A DNA stretch of 11,047 nt, from assembly GCA_900771955.1 (NCBI GenBank), contig CAAGPW010000010.1, positions 1 through 11,047 on the forward strand, in the 5' to 3' direction. The DNA comes from Lachnospiraceae bacterium (GTDB taxonomy: Bacteria; Bacillota; Clostridia; Lachnospirales; Lachnospiraceae). A program made the translations under genes and the position numbers. The notes below the pieces were generated by a model. It worked only from the letters and a program-made list of their open reading frames with translations. It searched no databases and had not been told where the DNA came from. Below, piece after piece: positions 1 to 6,449 of the stretch. Numbering within the stretch: the stretch's first letter is position 1; every line of letters begins with the position of its first letter.

Positions 1-688
1 CGCTACTGATGCAGATAAAATATATGTGTACTCCGCCTGCCTTCTTCAATGCCAGTGCGGCGGCATCTATCGTACTCCCAGTAGTATAAATGTCATCTAC
101 CAGTAATATATATGATAAGTGTACTATATTTCCTGTGATTTTAAAAGCGTTTTTGAGATTATTTTTTCTCTGTGTCTCGTCCAGTTCCTTCTGCGGCACC
201 GTATTTTTCTCCCTCAGAAGCAGATCGGTGCGCACCGGAATGCCAAGCTTCGTTCCAAGCACCCTTGCAAACAGTTCTGCCTGATTATATCCGCGTTTCT
301 TCCGGCGCAGGCAGTGCAGCGGAATCGGAATGATGACCTGTATCTTCTTATTTAATATCCATTTTTCATAACAGCCCAGTGCCTCTGTGGCATAAAAGTC
401 CGCATACTCCCGACGATTGCCGTATTTAAACCGATACACAGATTCCCGGATCCGTCCGCTGTATACAAACACTGACTTTCCCTGCTCAAATTCATGTTTC
501 TTTCTGCCGCAGTCGGCACAAAGCTCCCCGCATTCATTTTCAATTGGTTTCCCGCATTTCTTACAGACCGGTTCCCGTACCCGCTCGATCTTTCTGCTGC
601 ATTCCGGGCAGATCAGATATGAAGTCTCCCGGGCTGCCATAACCGGAAGTACTTCATCACAGACCGGACATCTGCGTGGGAAGAACAT
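1..688 (-). CDS. comF: ComF family protein (zinc ribbon plus phosphoribosyltransferase fold), C-terminus cut by window edge
   Basis: Reading the minus strand in the frame whose codons end at base 2 gives 229 residues without a stop. The N-terminus carries four Cys pairs, CPVC (7-10), CPEC (27-30), CKKC (42-45) and CADC (57-60), the zinc-ribbon region of ComF. The middle has IPIPLH and RRKKRGYNQAELFA, followed by TQRKNNLKNAF. The PRPP-binding loop ILLVDDIYTTGSTI lies at about 194-207. Family members are roughly 220-240 residues long, so only a few residues should be missing at the left edge. ComF is linked to uptake and processing of single-stranded DNA during transformation; the enzymatic activity of the fold here is unproven. 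The only ATG in frame near the domain is at 688, with GGGAG about 10 bases upstream. The frame stays open back to a stop at 809-811 but has no ATG, GTG or TTG there. A TATAAT is present on the minus strand at 841-846, with no convincing -35 box. Confidence 0.93.
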   Translation of the reverse strand, partial: MFFPRRCPVCDEVLPVMAARETSYLICPECSRKIERVREPVCKKCGKPIENECGELCADCGRKKHEFEQGKSVFVYSGRIRESVYRFKYGNRREYADFYATEALGCYEKWILNKKIQVIIPIPLHCLRRKKRGYNQAELFARVLGTKLGIPVRTDLLLREKNTVPQKELDETQRKNNLKNAFKITGNIVHLSYILLVDDIYTTGSTIDAAALALKKAGGVHIYFICISS

Positions 689-878
689 ATCTGCGGCTCT
701 CCCGGCAAGTCTGACTACAGCCTTTCCGGTAAGCCCGGCAATTGTTAAAATATTGTCTTTTCTGATAACGTTTCTTATAACTACAACCTTTCTTCTCTCT
801 TTGCCGTTTCAAAGCATAGCACAGTGCCTGTCAAAATACCATTATATTTTTCTTAACTTTTCTTAAAATTTCCATTTT

Positions 879-894
879 CCCAACATGTTTGGGG
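879..894. promoter_or_regulatory. Imperfect palindrome just upstream of the ABC operon -35 box, possible operator
   Basis: The sequence CCCAACATGTTTGGGG reads as CCCAACA / TGTTTGGG, an inverted repeat around a central CATG with one extra T on the right arm. It ends one base before the TTGACT of the promoter at 896, where an activator or repressor could touch RNA polymerase. No regulator is encoded nearby and no known motif was recognised, so the assignment as an operator is inference. Confidence 0.35.
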
Positions 895-895
895 A

Positions 896-924
896 TTGAC
901 TTTGATTTATCCTGTCTCTATAAT
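896..924 (+). promoter_or_regulatory. Sigma-A type promoter of the ABC importer operon
   Basis: TTGACT at 896-901 and TATAAT at 919-924 are separated by exactly 17 bases, matching the vegetative promoter consensus in 11 of 12 positions. Transcription would start near 930-932 and give a leader of about 70 bases ending at the lipoprotein ATG at 1002. This is the clearest promoter in the window and implies substantial expression unless a regulator acts on it. Confidence 0.85.
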
Positions 925-1001
925 TAATTTAATATATTTATTACTTTAACGCTTAAAAGTCAGAACCCATTAAAGTGATAAAGGATTCAGGAGGGAATTT
1001 T

Positions 1002-2015
1002 ATGAAGAAAAAGTTATTATCCACTTTCATGGCAGCCGCCATGGTACTTGGTCTTGCAGGCTGCGGCAATACCGCTTCGAGTCAGACCGCATCCACTTCC
1101 ACATCATCCACCGAGGCCGGAGCGGATGGCAAGGTTTACCACATTGGCGTATGCCAGCTCGTTGAGCACGAAGCACTCGACGCTGCTACCCAGGGGTTTG
1201 AAGATGCTTTAAAAGACAAACTTGGCGAAAACAACGTTGTTTTTGATGTACAGAACGCACAGGGTGAAGAGACAAACTGCGCTACGATCTGTACCGGATT
1301 TGTCTCTGACAACGTAGATCTGATCCTTGCAAATGCGACTGCATCCCTGCAGGCTGCTTCCGCAGCAACAAACAGCATTCCAATCGTCGGCACTTCGATC
1401 ACTGATTATGCGACTGCCTTAAATGCAGATGACTGGAATGGGACCTCGGGTACCAACATCACAGGAACTTCCGATCTTGCTCCGCTTGACCAGCAGGAAG
1501 CCATGATCAAGGAACTGGTTCCGGACGTAAAACAGGTCGGCATTGTTTACTGCTCCGCAGAAGCAAACTCCGTTTACCAGGCAGAACAGATTGAAGCTGC
1601 TCTGGACAAAGACGGCATTGCATATAAAGAATATTCCGCTGCAGACTCCAACGAGATCCAGTCCGTTGTGACCAAGGCCGTTTCTGAATGTGACTGTCTG
1701 TATGTCCCGACCGATAACACCATGGCCGCTAATGTTGACATCATTAAAAATGTCACTGTTCCGGCCGGCATACCTGTCATCGCCGGCGAGGAAGGCATCT
1801 GCCAGGGTGCACTTGCGACTCTCTCTATCAGCTACTATGACATTGGCCAGGCTGCCGGTGAAATGGCTTACGAGATCCTTGTAGAGGGAAAAGATCCTGG
1901 AACCATGGAGATCCAGTATGCAAAAGCAACCACCAAAGAATATAATGCGGACGTTGCCGACGCTCTTGGAATCACCATTCCGGATGATTATGCAAAATTA
2001 TCAACCGAAGAATAG
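1002..2015 (+). CDS. ABC transporter substrate-binding lipoprotein, TrpX-like (ABC_sub_bind) family
   Basis: The 337-residue product starts with a lipoprotein signal: Lys-rich MKKK, a hydrophobic stretch and a lipobox LAGC with the modified Cys at 21. A Ser/Thr/Ala-rich linker (about 24-42) leads into a periplasmic-binding-type fold starting at about residue 44 (KVYHIGVCQLVEHEALDAA). Recognisable family segments are DLILANATASLQAA, IPIVGTSITDYATA, VGIVYCSAEANSVYQAEQI and CLYVPTDNTMAAN. In this family (COG2984, the TrpX group of Firmicutes) characterised members bind aromatic amino acids, so Trp, Tyr or Phe is a candidate substrate, but the ligand cannot be read from the sequence. The ATG at 1002 is preferred to an in-frame GTG at 975 because AGGAGGG lies at 989-995, 6 bases before it, and because the lipoprotein signal begins there. 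It is the first gene of a three-gene operon. Confidence 0.9.
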   Translation: MKKKLLSTFMAAAMVLGLAGCGNTASSQTASTSTSSTEAGADGKVYHIGVCQLVEHEALDAATQGFEDALKDKLGENNVVFDVQNAQGEETNCATICTGFVSDNVDLILANATASLQAASAATNSIPIVGTSITDYATALNADDWNGTSGTNITGTSDLAPLDQQEAMIKELVPDVKQVGIVYCSAEANSVYQAEQIEAALDKDGIAYKEYSAADSNEIQSVVTKAVSECDCLYVPTDNTMAANVDIIKNVTVPAGIPVIAGEEGICQGALATLSISYYDIGQAAGEMAYEILVEGKDPGTMEIQYAKATTKEYNADVADALGITIPDDYAKLSTEE

Positions 2016-2026
2016 AGGGAAACAAT

Positions 2027-2944
2027 ATGAATGTATTATCACTTTTCCGCGCCATGCCCGGTTCTGTCGCACAGGGCCTGATCTGGGGTATCATGGCACT
2101 CGGCGTTTATATCACCTTTAAGATTTTAAATTTTGCGGATCTCACCGTGGACGGTACCTTAGGTACCGGCGGTGCGGTCGCAGTCATGCTGATCCTAAAC
2201 GGCTGGTCGCCTTCCATTGCACTCATTTTTGCTTTTGCGGCTGGCATGCTCGCCGGACTGGTCACCGGCATTTTACATACGGTTCTTGGCATTCCGGACA
2301 TTCTCTCCGGAATCTTAACACAGATCGCGCTCTACTCAGTCAACATGAATATTATGGGACGCTCCAATCAGGCCGTCAGTGTTGACAAATATAACCTTAT
2401 CGTCTCGCTCCGCTATATCCCGGCCGCCATCGTGACCACCGTCATTTTTCTCGTCGTGATCATCGGTGTGCTCTACTGGTATTTCGGAACCGAACAGGGC
2501 TTTACGATCCGCGCGACAGGATGCAACCCGAACATGTCGCGCGCCCAGGGTATCAACACCAATTTTGCAAAGGTACTGGCTCTTGTGATCTCAAACGGTC
2601 TCGTTGGTCTCGCCGGCGGTCTGTATGCACAGTATCAGGGTAATTCTGACGTCAACATGGGACGTGGTGCAATCGTCATCGGTCTTGCTGCAGTCATCAT
2701 TGGTGAAGTCCTTGGCGAAGCAATTTTCGGAAAACGCCTGAACTTTATCGGTCGTCTCGCATTTGTCGCAATCGGCGCGATCATCTATTATGTCGTTATC
2801 GCATTTGTATTATGGCTCGGTCTTCCATCCGAGGACATGAAGCTGTTCTCCGCCATTGTAGTTGCGATCTTCCTCGCGATCCCGTATCTGCGCGGAAAAT
2901 CTAAAACTTCTTTCAAGCGCGCGGCTAAGAACGGAGGTAAATAA
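2027..2944 (+). CDS. ABC transporter permease (BPD_transp_2 / COG4120 type)
   Basis: This 305-residue membrane protein has about eight or nine hydrophobic segments, at roughly 16-35, 45-60, 62-84, 88-108, 132-152, 181-199, 214-230, 241-265 and 271-288. The segment NFADLTVDGTLGTGG (35-49) and the cytoplasmic loop RATGCNPNMSRAQGIN (162-177) are characteristic of the LivH-like permease family that pairs with TrpX-type binding proteins. It would form the transmembrane channel, probably as a homodimer because only one permease gene is present. AGAGGGA at 2014-2020 overlaps the upstream stop and lies 6 bases before the ATG. The short gap on both sides (11 bases upstream, 1 base downstream) indicates translation from a common mRNA. 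The C-terminal tail is basic (KSKTSFKRAAKNGGK), as expected for a cytoplasmic end. Confidence 0.9.
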   Translation: MNVLSLFRAMPGSVAQGLIWGIMALGVYITFKILNFADLTVDGTLGTGGAVAVMLILNGWSPSIALIFAFAAGMLAGLVTGILHTVLGIPDILSGILTQIALYSVNMNIMGRSNQAVSVDKYNLIVSLRYIPAAIVTTVIFLVVIIGVLYWYFGTEQGFTIRATGCNPNMSRAQGINTNFAKVLALVISNGLVGLAGGLYAQYQGNSDVNMGRGAIVIGLAAVIIGEVLGEAIFGKRLNFIGRLAFVAIGAIIYYVVIAFVLWLGLPSEDMKLFSAIVVAIFLAIPYLRGKSKTSFKRAAKNGGK

Positions 2945-2945
2945 T

Positions 2946-3740
2946 ATGCTGAAAATCAATAATATTTATAAAACCTTCAACATCGGAACCATCAATGAGA
3001 AACATGCCCTAAACGGCGTTTCCCTTACGTTGAATGACGGCGATTTTGTCACAGTCATCGGCGGAAACGGCGCCGGAAAGTCCACGCTGCTCAATGCGAT
3101 CGCCGGTGTATGGCCGGTGGATTCCGGTTCTCTCGTCATCGACGGAACAGATGTGACCGGCCTCCCGGAATACAAGCGTGCACCTTATCTCGGACGTGTC
3201 TTTCAGGACCCGATGACCGGAACTGCAGCTACCATGGAGATTGAGGAAAATCTTGCACTTGCAGCAAGACGCGGTTCCTCCCGTGGTTTGAAATGGGGCA
3301 TCACACATGCGGAACGCAAAAAATATCACGAAATCTTAAAAGAGCTCAATCTCGGTCTGGAAGACCGCATGACCTCAAAGGTCGGTCTGCTCTCCGGCGG
3401 ACAGCGCCAGGCACTGACTCTTCTGATGGCGACTTTGAAGAAGCCAAAGCTTCTGCTCTTAGATGAACACACCGCCGCACTTGATCCGAAGACTGCGGCA
3501 AAGGTCCTGGCATTATCTGACAAGATCATCGCAGAGAATCATCTGACTGCCATGATGGTCACCCACAACATGAAGGATGCTATTATTCACGGCAACCGCC
3601 TGATCATGATGAATGACGGAAAGATCATCTTCGATATTTCCGGAGAGGAAAAGAAAAAGCTGACCGTAGAAGATCTGCTTTTAAAATTTGAGGAAATCAG
3701 CGGAGAAGAATTTTCAAGTGACAAAGCACTGCTCGCATAA
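2946..3740 (+). CDS. ABC transporter ATP-binding protein of the TrpXYZ-like importer
   Basis: The 264-residue ATPase carries all nucleotide-binding motifs: Walker A GGNGAGKST (39-47), Q-loop FQDP (86-89), signature LSGGQRQ (149-155), Walker B LLLLDE (169-174) and the H-loop His in MVTHN (207). The dipeptide after the Walker B Glu is HT (DEHTAALDP), typical of this subfamily. It would energise the permease encoded just upstream. The frame is open further upstream to an ATG at 2862, inside the permease gene. The ATG at 2946 is chosen because GGAGG at 2933-2937 lies 8 bases ahead and because MLKINNIYKTF is where the domain begins. The gene starts one base after the permease stop, implying coupled translation. 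A strong terminator follows. Confidence 0.93.
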   Translation: MLKINNIYKTFNIGTINEKHALNGVSLTLNDGDFVTVIGGNGAGKSTLLNAIAGVWPVDSGSLVIDGTDVTGLPEYKRAPYLGRVFQDPMTGTAATMEIEENLALAARRGSSRGLKWGITHAERKKYHEILKELNLGLEDRMTSKVGLLSGGQRQALTLLMATLKKPKLLLLDEHTAALDPKTAAKVLALSDKIIAENHLTAMMVTHNMKDAIIHGNRLIMMNDGKIIFDISGEEKKKLTVEDLLLKFEEISGEEFSSDKALLA

Positions 3741-3755
3741 TCGCTGTTTTACAGC

Positions 3756-3810
3756 AAAGAAGGAACTGCTCGCTGTCATAACGACATGAGTGGTTCCTTC
3801 TTTTTATTTT
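3756..3810 (+). terminator. Rho-independent terminator of the ABC operon, in a convergent gap
   Basis: AAAGAAGGAAC (3756-3766) pairs perfectly with GTTCCTTCTTT (3793-3803). The stem extends inward through TGCTC/GAGTG with two G-U pairs and TGTC/GACA around an ATAAC loop. It is followed by a T-run (TTTTTATTTT, 3801-3810). A smaller hairpin, GCTGT-TTT-ACAGC, lies at 3743-3755 right after the ATPase stop. The same stem forms in the recD2 transcript from the other strand, but there the run of U after it is short, so termination is probably stronger in the plus direction. Confidence 0.85.
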
Positions 3811-6025
3811 ATTCTGCCTGTTCTAAAATCCGGTCTTTCAATCCACTGTAACGCTTTTGTTCTGTGATGTTATTCACCATTTCATAAAATGTAACTTCAT
3901 TTCCGACCAGCGTCACACATTTCCTGGCACGCGTGACCGCTGTATACAGCAGATTGCGATTCATTAACATCTTAGGTCCTCCGAGCAGTGGAATCACAAC
4001 CGCCGGATACTCACTTCCCTGGGATTTATGAATTGTAACCGCATAGGCAAGTTCCAGTTCCTCCAGCATTTTATATGGATACTCCACCATTCTGCCCTCA
4101 TCAAATTCGACCGTCATGGTCTCTGTGTAGTCATTGATCTTCCTTACGATTCCCATGTCTCCATTGAACACGCCCGTTCCTTTCTCAATGGCAAAACCAT
4201 ACTTTGACTGAACTTCCCATTCGATCTGATAGTTGTTCTTCGTCTGCATGACTTTATCGCCCTCCCGGAACAGTCCGTCCCCGTATTCATGTTCCGCCTT
4301 GTTTTTGTCCGGTGGATTTAAATATTGCTGCAAAATACGGTTCAGCCGCTCCACGCCAAGCAGTCCCTTGCGCATCGGTGTCAGTACCTGAATATCATAT
4401 GGCGTTGCATTTACAAATTTCGGAAGTTTCTGCTGGATAAGCTGTATCACGACACTGATGATCACATCCGCATCATATCGTTTCAGGAAAAAGAAATCCA
4501 TGCTCTTATTATCAAGCACAACTTCCTCTCCCCGGTTGATCTTATGCGCATTTACGATAATGTCACTCTGGCTCGCCTGCCGGAAGATCTTGGTCAGTTT
4601 CACCACATGGAAACGTTCGGAATCAATGATGTCCTTTAATACACTGCCCGCCCCCACACTCGGAAGCTGATTGACATCTCCCACGAGGATCAGTCTGGTT
4701 CCCGGCACGATCGCTTTTAACAGTGAATGCATCAGATTTATGTCAACCATAGACATCTCATCTATAATGATCACATCTGTTTCCAGTGGATTATTTTCAT
4801 TGCGCTCAAATCCTGCGCCTCCCTCTGCTCCACCGGAAATTTCCAGCATCCGGTGAATCGTCCGCGCCTCATAGCCTGTCATCTCACTCATACGTTTTGC
4901 TGCGCGTCCGGTCGGTGCCGCCAGAAAAATATCCATACCTTCCAGTTCAAAATACTTAATGATCGTATTGATCGTTGTCGTCTTTCCGGTACCCGGTCCG
5001 CCTGTGATCACAAGCAGTCCGCTGCGCACCGCTTCCTTCACTGCGTCGATCTGTTTTTCATCAAGTTCCATCTCTGTCTGTTTTTCAATCCGTCGTATCC
5101 GGTTCATGATCTCAGCATCTGGCACATCATATGCCATATCCAGATTTTCCAGGAGCACCGCACAGTTATTTTCCATGTAATAATAGGATGCTGCATAGAT
5201 CTGCATCTGCCCGTCCTTTTCCTTGAGCACCAGTTTCCGTTCAATCGCCAGATCCATATAATGCTTTTCGACCAGTGCACCGTCCACTCCCAAAAGATCT
5301 CCTGCCCGCCTCGTCAGTTCTTCCTCCGGCAGATAAGTATGCCCGTCCACCGACGCCTGCAACAGTGCATACAGGATTCCACTGCGGATACGGAAATCCG
5401 AATCCGTCCGGATGCCGACTTTCGCTGCGATCTCATCCGCGATACGAAAGCCCACGCCGTCAATATCATCTGCCAGTTTGTATGGATTTTCCCGGATGAT
5501 TCCATATATCTGCTGTCCATATGTATGATAGATCTTTACTGCCAGTGCCAGTGATATTCCGTATTGCTGCAAAAATATCATTGCCTGACGCAGATCCCTT
5601 TTTTCCGCCACCTGATCCGAAATCTCCATTGCTTTGCGCTCACTGATTCCCTTGATCTCAGACAGGCGCTCCGGTTCCTCTTCTATAATACGGAAGGTAT
5701 CCGCCTTGAACCTTCTTACAATACGTGCTGCAAGCGCCGCACCAACCCCTTTGATCGCTCCGGAGCCAAGATAACGTTCAATGGACAGTTCATCCGTCGG
5801 CTCCTTCTGTTCAAAATGATCTGCTTTAAACTGTTTTCCATAGGTTGGATGCTCCACATACTCTCCGGTGACTTCGATATTTTCCCCCTCACTGACCGCA
5901 GTAAATATTCCGACACAGGTGATTTCTGTCTCTGAATTGATCAGATTGAGCACGGTATATCCATTATCTCCATTGCGATATATGATATGATCCACATACC
6001 CTGTTATTACATCCAAAAATTTCAT
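3809..6025 (-). CDS. recD2: ATP-dependent DNA helicase RecD2 (YrrC family)
   Basis: The 738-residue product has the RecD2 layout: an N-terminal OB-like domain (1-70, DVITGYVDHIIYRNGDNGYTV), helix-hairpin-helix repeats (about 85-200, with GSGAIKGVGAALAARIV and IDGVGFRIADEIA), and a superfamily 1B helicase core. Core motifs are Walker A GGPGTGKTTT (342-351), DEMSMVD (422-428), GDVNQLPSVG (449-458), FRQ (481-483), VTIHKSQGSEYP (663-674) and LLYTAVTRARK (692-702). RecD2 proteins unwind DNA 5' to 3' and act in repair independently of RecBC. The length is typical. Start choice is open: the ATG at 6025 has GGGAAGG directly touching it, while a TTG three codons later (6014-6016) lies 9 bases after the same Shine-Dalgarno. 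A terminator hairpin sits about 18 bases upstream, leaving no room for a separate promoter in between. Large antisense frames within this gene, for example 4727-5554 on the plus strand, are shadows. Confidence 0.96.
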   Translation of the reverse strand: MKFLDVITGYVDHIIYRNGDNGYTVLNLINSETEITCVGIFTAVSEGENIEVTGEYVEHPTYGKQFKADHFEQKEPTDELSIERYLGSGAIKGVGAALAARIVRRFKADTFRIIEEEPERLSEIKGISERKAMEISDQVAEKRDLRQAMIFLQQYGISLALAVKIYHTYGQQIYGIIRENPYKLADDIDGVGFRIADEIAAKVGIRTDSDFRIRSGILYALLQASVDGHTYLPEEELTRRAGDLLGVDGALVEKHYMDLAIERKLVLKEKDGQMQIYAASYYYMENNCAVLLENLDMAYDVPDAEIMNRIRRIEKQTEMELDEKQIDAVKEAVRSGLLVITGGPGTGKTTTINTIIKYFELEGMDIFLAAPTGRAAKRMSEMTGYEARTIHRMLEISGGAEGGAGFERNENNPLETDVIIIDEMSMVDINLMHSLLKAIVPGTRLILVGDVNQLPSVGAGSVLKDIIDSERFHVVKLTKIFRQASQSDIIVNAHKINRGEEVVLDNKSMDFFFLKRYDADVIISVVIQLIQQKLPKFVNATPYDIQVLTPMRKGLLGVERLNRILQQYLNPPDKNKAEHEYGDGLFREGDKVMQTKNNYQIEWEVQSKYGFAIEKGTGVFNGDMGIVRKINDYTETMTVEFDEGRMVEYPYKMLEELELAYAVTIHKSQGSEYPAVVIPLLGGPKMLMNRNLLYTAVTRARKCVTLVGNEVTFYEMVNNITEQKRYSGLKDRILEQAE

Positions 6026-6033
6026 CCTTCCCG

Positions 6034-6072
6034 CAAAACGAAATAAAACTGCCAGATACTCTGACAGTTTTA
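6034..6072 (-). terminator. Terminator hairpin between the flagellar cluster and recD2
   Basis: On the minus strand TAAAACTGTCAGA pairs over 13 bases, one of them a G-U pair, with TCTGGCAGTTTTA around a three-base GTA loop (6044-6072). It is followed by TTTCGTTTT (6043-6035). It lies 17 bases after the stop of the flgJ-like gene and should end the mreB-flagellar transcript. Part of that transcript must read through if recD2 depends on it. Confidence 0.8.
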
Positions 6073-6089
6073 TCCATCGCTTTTATTTC

Positions 6090-6437
6090 TTACAGATTAT
6101 AATTACTCTTCATCTGTTCATACATCATCTGCGCAAAGCTTCCGCCTTCCTGCTCTGTAATCTCATCTGAAATGGTCTGGATTGCCGTATCCTTAAAATA
6201 GTCCACCATCTGGGATGCGTATGAATTATCATCATCCTTATCAAATTTGACCGTCTTTTCCACCTGCTTGATTACCTGTTCCAGGAAATAAGATTCAAAA
6301 TCCTTGCATACACTGAGCAGTTCTTCATCCGATGCATTGGAAAAATCAAAATTCAATTTACTCTCCAGTGCACTTGCATCGCTCTGGTTTGCCTGTGTGC
6401 TTGCATAAGATGTAAGTGCATCTAATCCCATACTCAT
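6090..6437 (-). CDS. Rod-binding protein, FlgJ N-terminal domain only
   Basis: The 115-residue protein contains the rod-binding domain of FlgJ: CKDFESYFLEQVIKQVEKT (44-62) followed by the helical SYASQMVDYFKDTAIQTISDE and GGSFAQMMYEQM. In proteobacteria FlgJ joins this domain, which acts as a cap or scaffold for flagellar rod assembly in the periplasm, to a C-terminal muramidase. Here the muramidase domain is absent, as is common in Firmicutes. The N-terminus (1-35) is polar and rich in Ser, Ala and Asp. AAGGAG lies 8 bases before the ATG at 6437; a second ATG at 6431 is less well placed. It is 12 bases downstream of flgG and last in the cluster before a terminator, which fits a rod-assembly role. 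Gene names differ between genomes, so no symbol is given. Confidence 0.88.
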   Translation of the reverse strand: MSMGLDALTSYASTQANQSDASALESKLNFDFSNASDEELLSVCKDFESYFLEQVIKQVEKTVKFDKDDDNSYASQMVDYFKDTAIQTISDEITEQEGGSFAQMMYEQMKSNYNL

Positions 6438-6449
6438 AGACTATTCTCC

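Larger units (their letters stand above)
689..1001. other. Divergent intergenic region between comF and the ABC operon
   Basis: This stretch of about 310 bases separates the minus-strand comF start from the plus-strand lipoprotein start. It holds a near-consensus plus-strand promoter at 896-924, an imperfect palindrome directly upstream of it, and a lone minus-strand TATAAT at 841-846. The plus-strand leader after the promoter is only about 70 bases, too short for a T-box or other large riboswitch, and shows no clear attenuator hairpin. Codons 689-808 continue the comF frame without a usual start codon. A plus-strand open frame at 417-866 overlaps comF in antisense and is not considered a gene. 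Confidence 0.7.

Noticed and set aside
829..834. Minus-strand TTGACA as a -35 box for comF
   Set aside because: The position 17 bases downstream reads TGAAAC, and the nearest -10-like TATGCT is only 10 bases away.
417..866. Plus-strand open frame of 149 codons near the comF start
   Set aside because: It overlaps comF in antisense. The comF frame shows paired zinc cysteines and the phosphoribosyltransferase motif, while this frame shows nothing recognisable.
975..1001. GTG start nine codons upstream of the lipoprotein ATG
   Set aside because: No Shine-Dalgarno precedes it, the strong AGGAGGG lies inside the extension, and the lipoprotein signal begins at the ATG at 1002.
2862..2945. Upstream extension of the ABC ATPase into the permease gene
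   Set aside because: The added residues are an off-frame read of the permease 3' end, and GGAGG with 8-base spacing points to the ATG at 2946.
4727..5554. Plus-strand open frame of 275 codons
   Set aside because: It lies entirely antisense to recD2, whose motifs are unmistakable. The translation is rich in His, Cys and Ile without a domain, and there is no ribosome binding site or promoter.
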